Shown here: positions 59,165 through 64,000 of the stretch, in pieces
Layout of the letters: every line of letters begins with the position of its first letter
Position numbering within the stretch: the first letter of the stretch is position 1
Assembly: GCA_037126765.1 (NCBI GenBank)
Contig: JBBCBC010000031.1
Location: forward strand, 10,177,638 to 10,241,637
Origin: Stenogyne calaminthoides
Taxonomy: Eukaryota > Streptophyta > Magnoliopsida > Lamiales > Lamiaceae
Direction: 5' to 3'
Length of the DNA: 64,000 nt
Translations under genes and position numbers: made by a program
The notes under the pieces: generated by a model
Database searches by the model: none
Seen by the model: the letters and a program-made list of their open reading frames with translations, nothing else
Told to the model about the DNA's origin: nothing

Positions 59165-60380
59165 CATATATCAACCATGTACTTTAATGTATTTTATAAT
59201 TTGTTATATTAAAAAAATTGTGACTTATTATATTAAAACGTACAACTTGTAGTCGTAAATATAATTACACGTTTTAGGGTAATAAATTATAAATTTGGAG
59301 AGTGCTCAAGAAAGAACAAATATTGGCGTATTCATGCATGTGGCAATTACTAGTCAGCTAGAAACCTACATGGCTACATATGCGTCCACGAATCTATAGT
59401 TATACTAAAAAAATCAAATAAGATTTCTTTCAATTGTGATTCAAGTTGATTCTTATTGCTAAACTAGGGGCTAACTTAGTTGGGGGTAATGGTGGGGTAA
59501 TGAGAATCATTCCTATTAATACTATTTGAGAGTTTTGATATACCCGTAATGAAAATATAAGTAATTAATTGATTATCATACTTTCATTACCAAATTTCAC
59601 CCTACTCAACCCTCTTCAGATAATATTCATTATTGATCGTCTAACCAAGCAATAATAATGCAATAAATAACCCATAGTGATTGATCTCTCAATGATATCC
59701 ATTACAATTATCATTCCGAAGTCATACCAAGCGTGCCCTAATTTCATTCTCTCATATACATCCTCAATAACCAAATTATAAAGCAATTGTCTCATGTGCA
59801 CCAGGTGCACTTTATAGTGTAATTTAGAATTATGCAATTTATTATATTAAAATATATAATTTATTTATATTGAATTGTGCAATTTACTTTCCATATTAAT
59901 AGTTACACGACAGTGTAAATAAATTGCATATTTTAATACAACAACTTGCATGATTTTAAAATATATTATGTAGTGCACAGTGCACCTTATTTATACAAAA
60001 TTATAAATAACAATATTCCCACACAATTATCTCACGTTAGTTATTTATTGGGTAAATTGTGTCAAATTCACTGGCCTGTGGTTTGAACAATCCGCGTCAA
60101 ACCCCCATGCTTTAAAAATTGTGTAAAATTCTTTGTGGTTTTATAAATATGGCGGCGTGAAATTTCCATTTTTGTTGATATAATGAAAAGTGTATTAAAG
60201 GAGTACTGCTAGCTCAAATTAGCTCGTCAAGATATAATACTTGCATGTGTGTGAATTATATAACTAATTTTTTTTAACAACTAATAACTAATAATTAGAT
60301 ATTAAGGTTAAATATATTTTTTGTTTGCAATGAGATTATTCGTTCTTTTCATCATCATTTTGGTATTTATTGTGTGGGGA
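59165..60380. other. Intergenic with GTGCA-family MITEs (copies C and probably F)
   Basis: 59788-59990 is a clear hairpin copy (CATGTGCACCAGGTGCACTT ... TAGTGCACAGTGCACCTT). 59165-59290 looks like a diverged partial copy (TTATATTAAAACGTACAACT). No gene is supported; the 73-residue minus frame at 59616-59837 overlaps the MITE edge. Confidence 0.55.
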
Positions 60381-60387
60381 AAAAGCT

Positions 60388-60562
60388 TTAAGGTACAAAA
60401 AATAGAAAGCAATGACTTTAAGGTACAAATGCAATTTTTTGTGACTCTCAGGTACAAAGTGCAATTTTTTTTTCAAACAAAGTACAATTTTTTTTGTACC
60501 GTAGAGTCATTAAAAATTGCATTTGTACCTTAGAGTCACTGTTTCCTATTTTTTGTACCTTA
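60388..60562. repeat. Foldback repeat with TAAGGTACAAA arms
   Basis: The left arm AAGGTACAAAAAATAGAAAG, GACTTTAAGGTACAAATGC and GACTCTCAGGTAC is mirrored by GTACCGTAGAGTC, GCATTTGTACCTTAGAGTC and CTATTTTTTGTACCTTA. Arms are about 80 bp. Non-coding; both short frames here are artefacts of it. Confidence 0.8.
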
Positions 60563-60683
60563 GAGTCATTAATTCTTATTGTGTTGGTTGAAGTGCACAT
60601 GCGGTAGCACATTTTCGTTATGAAATCATCGATTGTTTTTGAACCGTCAGAAGTTGAGTTTAAACTCTTACACATGCGGGATG

Positions 60684-60832
60684 TGTTCGATATGCATTTT
60701 ATAGTGTATTTTAAAAATATATAATTTATTACAATCGAATATGAAAATAAGTCACACGTTTCAATATAAAAAAATTATATATTTCAAATATCAGATATTT
60801 TAAAAATAAATTGTAGAGTACGGTGCACTTGA
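60684..60832. mobile_element. GTGCA-family foldback MITE, copy D (diverged)
   Basis: Ends ATATGCATTTTATAGTGTAT and GTAGAGTACGGTGCACTTG; interior ATATATAATTTATTAC and ATGAAAATAAGTCACACG as in other copies. Confidence 0.55.
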
Positions 60833-62420
60833 TACATGAGACTCACTCAAATTATTTTTCTATAAATCGTACTTTCATCTACGGAATGCTGGACCGGTCA
60901 CGTGTTAATAGAAAATGTCACTTTTGTGACAATTAAAAAAATAAAATACAAAACAAAATATCAGATTAAAAATATAGACTCCATATATACATAATCCATT
61001 TGCGTCACTTATCAAAGAGGAACGAATCAACAAGTGTACATCGTAAAACTGCAAGATAGAAGTGCCAATAATTTTTAAATTACAAATGTAATTTTTTTAG
61101 CTAAAATCGTATCAAATACTGTGGATGATTGAATAGTACTACATATTTAAATAAGATTTACATGTGGAAATAAAGAATAATTAATAACTTTCGATAAGAT
61201 TTCTTCTCCGTCGGCCGCCCCTATGGGGGAGAGAGGGCAGGTGAAGTTGAGCATGATATCAATAGTCAATAAAATAATTGAGACGTGACAAATAAATTTT
61301 CGAATTTCATAATGGTTTGTGGTTATAGTTTATATGATACTTACGTATTAACATTAGAACTTTGTAATTTTCTAATATATATTAAAATAAATGGTAGATG
61401 TTTGGCTCTTATTCTACCATAAATTTAATTCTATCGTAAAATGTTGCACGATTAATTTATCAAGACAATTTTTTATATAACAGTATTGTAATGTCAATAT
61501 TCAATAAAATACACTTTAAATCACATAACTTATATTTTATCTGAAATTTAACTTTTATATATTTAATATAAATGTCAAATTTAAGTATGATTTTTTTATT
61601 TGATCTAATTATACATTGAAAAAAAAAATTATACATTGAAAAACGGAGTTGAGACGAAAAAATCGTTTGCATTAAATACTTTTGATTGAAAATGAGAGTA
61701 TATAACATGATCCGCGCGCGCATTTAATTTATAAGATTTATTAGCTGGGGCAGGTTTGTATGACATCATAACCAAACAAAGAACTTAATTTAATCGATAA
61801 ATTGACTGAATTGATAAAGAAGTAGTGCAATATAATGCAAAATATATAATCGACTCAATTGGGAATTCCTTCATTTAGAGCATTTTACCAACTATATTGT
61901 TTACGTGTTTTAGATATTTTATCTTAGCAAATTTGTAGATATGAATACTTTTTTAAAGACAAGAAATCACAAATAATTATATCTCGTTAACGTGGAAGAC
62001 TACTAGTAAAAAATAGATACATACCACCAATAATTAGAGTAAATATTCTTTTCACCGTGTACACCATATAATTTAAATATATTTTTTAAATATGTAATTT
62101 ATTATATTGAAATGTGTAATTTTTTTACACTAAAATATATAATTTGTATAGATACATAAAAATAAATTGTATATTTAATATAAATAAATTACATATTTTA
62201 TTGAAATAAATTAAAAATAAATTTGAATTCCATGCGCTCGATTTATATAAGATCTACGTATATATTTACGAGACTACCCTCATGACATCTTTTTTGATAG
62301 TCTCCTTGTACATTTAAGAGCCATTATTTAATCTAATATCTATTTGACTTTTTTTCTCTTTTTAGGTGCGATAATTTATGTGTAGCTTGTTAGCACACAA
62401 TTCCCACTTTTGAATTTTAC
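60833..62420. other. AT-rich intergenic sequence
   Basis: No gene seen. A diverged GTGCA-family copy is likely at 62048-62225 (CACCGTGTACACCATATAAT, TTATATTGAAATGTGTAAT). The minus frame 61460-61723 is very AT-rich and not credible as coding. Confidence 0.45.
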
Positions 62421-62538
62421 GGGCGTGTTTTGAAACATTTAAAATAGCTTTCAGAAGCATTTATTTTCAAAGCCCCCTCTCATAGCTTTTGAAAATAAGT
62501 GCTTCTGAAAGTTGTTTTAAGTGTTTCAAAATACACCC
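62421..62538. mobile_element. 118-bp foldback element
   Basis: GGGCGTGTTTTGAAACATTT and AGCTTTCAGAAGCATTTATT are mirrored by AATAAGTGCTTCTGAAAGTT and AAGTGTTTCAAAATACACCC. It resembles the short palindrome that hosts the hAT MITE at 11729-12097. Confidence 0.75.
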
Positions 62539-62599
62539 TACGTGTAGTCTCCAATAATCACAAAATGGTTTATCGTACGGATCTAGAATTTTATTCTAA

Positions 62600-63588
62600 A
62601 AATTTAGTAAATAAACATTCATTAAATACCATGACATTTGGATACCTGCAAAAAAGATCTAACAATTCTACTATCCAATTCCAAATTTAATGAACAACGA
62701 ATTAAATTACAATTTAAAATTCAGAGCCTGAAACCGTTGCTCTGATACCAGTTGTTGGAGAATAGTGTGGCCGGATCTATTCGGGGTGAATATTAAATAC
62801 AAATTTAATTCTAACAATTATTACTAGCATGAATTAATCCTATATTAATACAAATAATAACTCAACAACAAATCATGCATACAAGTCCGTCACATAAATC
62901 CTACGCATGCGGAAAAGCTAGGAGTTTACGTGAACTAACCTCTTGAAGTGACAACCGTCTAGAAGGTGGATCCCGTTCGCACGAACACACCAAAAAGCCT
63001 TCCCAAGTATTCCCAAGTTCTTGCTCGTCAATCCGGTGGTAGGACACTCGCGAACAATTAACAAAAGGGAAAAATAAAAATTATGTTGCACCACATTTGT
63101 GGATTTATAATTTTTCCAACACATGGAATTGCATTGGGGATGAAAAATTCATCCCCTATTTATAATACAAGGGGGGACGAAAATTTAGGGTTTAGGGGAG
63201 ATTGAGAAATTTCCTTGCTTCTTCTACAAGAAACAATCTTGAATATATCCAATATATACAATTTCTCAATATATCTCCCAAATAAAATCTTCCCTCCTTA
63301 TGCTATGGAATTTTCGAAAATTCCTTCATGAATGGCCAAGTGGTAGATTTCTTGAATTTAATGAGATAATCTTGTATTCCAAGAATACTTATCCTCATTT
63401 CATAACAAAATTCAAAGAAAATCTTTCTCCCTCTTTTATCCATGATTTTCAAAAAAATTAAAAAAAATAGGCAACAATAATTTATTTTATTTTAAACACT
63501 TTTTTCAGTTATTTAACTTTATGTTTGGGCTACTTGGGGGGCCTTTAGAAGAATTAAGATTGGACCTTCCAATGGACTTTGAATTTTC
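62600..63588 (-). mobile_element. Truncated copy of the nested copia family (leader, PBS, part of 5' LTR)
   Basis: 62600-62755 matches the leader end and PBS (GCTCTGATACCAGTTGTTGG) of the nested element; 62754-63588 matches roughly the first 0.8-0.9 kb of its LTR text with indels. It stops at GGACTTTGAATTTTC where another LTR begins. No coding part remains. The short minus frame at 62918-63124 is LTR sequence. Confidence 0.85.
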
Positions 63589-64000
63589 TGATGGTCCCTA
63601 TTAAAATGTCGAAAAACCCATTTTGCGCGTGCGGAAGCAAACATTTTAAAAGCGATGCATATAAAACAGGGGTAAGGGCAGAGTGATTCCATATTTTTTG
63701 CGTTTTAAGCTCATGTGTGTTGTTTTGCTTATAATAGAATGCATATGACAAGTATGAACATAAAGCAGTAAAGAACACACAATTTTATAGTGGTTCGGAG
63801 TCCAACTCCTACATCCACTCTTCCCTATCATCAGGGGCACCTACTTAACCAACTGGACTTAGTTTAACGTGTTAGTCCAACACCCAACAGATGTTTACCG
63901 AGTTCACACTCAAACGGGACTTATCACCCTCACGGGATCGCCTATAGATGTTTACCGAGTTCTCACTCAAACGGGACTTATATCCCCTCATGGGGATTGC
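63589..64000. mobile_element. Edge of another LTR retrotransposon, cut by the window
   Basis: Begins TGATGGTCCCTATTAAAATG and contains the wording AATTTTATAGTGGTTCGGAG and CTCCTACATCCACTCTTCCC common in plant copia LTRs. 63890-64000 is a tandem repeat of about 55 bp (AGATGTTTACCGAGTT, CACTCAAACGGGACTTAT). Orientation and type unresolved. Confidence 0.55.

Noticed and set aside
1..64000. A defence, biosynthetic or otherwise new multi-gene system
   Set aside because: Apart from the lipoxygenase, the host genes are fragments or unknowns without functional linkage; the rest is transposable elements.

Overview
The window is nuclear DNA from a flowering plant, most likely a eudicot. It is AT-rich and intron-bearing, and it is packed with Ty1/copia LTR retrotransposons, SINEs and foldback MITEs. 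Its one complete, well-supported host gene is a seven-exon 9-lipoxygenase. There are no bacterial or organellar features. The species cannot be named from this sequence; an asterid such as a Lamiales species is my guess only.

Layout: 0-6 kb holds three phase-compatible small exons of an unrecognised minus-strand gene (1282-2105), a 407-bp near-perfect hairpin repeat (2134-2540), and a minus-strand gene of repeated Ser/Glu/Lys-rich micro-exons (3509-5944) whose largest intron carries a minisatellite. 6-11 kb holds a tRNA-type SINE, a truncated copia 3' end (RT/RNase H plus part of an LTR), a broken F-box gene with a small SINE inside it, and a MITE. 11-19 kb holds a hAT-type MITE with an 8-bp target duplication, a 499-bp foldback element, two relics of lipoxygenase exon 7, a dead hexose-transporter (STP-type) gene with a LINE tail in it, and a solo LTR that split a foldback MITE. 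19.8-26.9 kb is the lipoxygenase gene on the minus strand.

27-34 kb holds an Au-like SINE with a 14-bp target duplication and a 5-kb copia element (28601-33642, minus strand, two 458-bp LTRs, TSD CAACT). 35.75-59.15 kb is one very large SIRE/Maximus-like copia element on the plus strand (LTRs of about 1.9-2.0 kb, PBS, PPT, gag, pol, a third ORF, TSD ACTGG). A second complete copia element sits inside its third ORF (45525-54717, minus strand, LTRs of about 1.84 kb, TSD AAGAT). 59-64 kb is intergenic MITE-rich DNA, a truncated third copy of the nested family (about 62600-63588), and the edge of yet another LTR.

The most unusual observation concerns data quality or epigenetics. Where paired LTR copies differ inside the big elements, the differences fall very often at CAG/CTG trinucleotides, which read as CG, TCG, CCG or CAA in one copy. 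These are CHG-methylation contexts and many reading frames break at them, while the lipoxygenase exons are clean. Much of the apparent decay of these elements may therefore be a sequencing or consensus artefact and not biology. I found no defence system, CRISPR array, rRNA or genuine tRNA gene.
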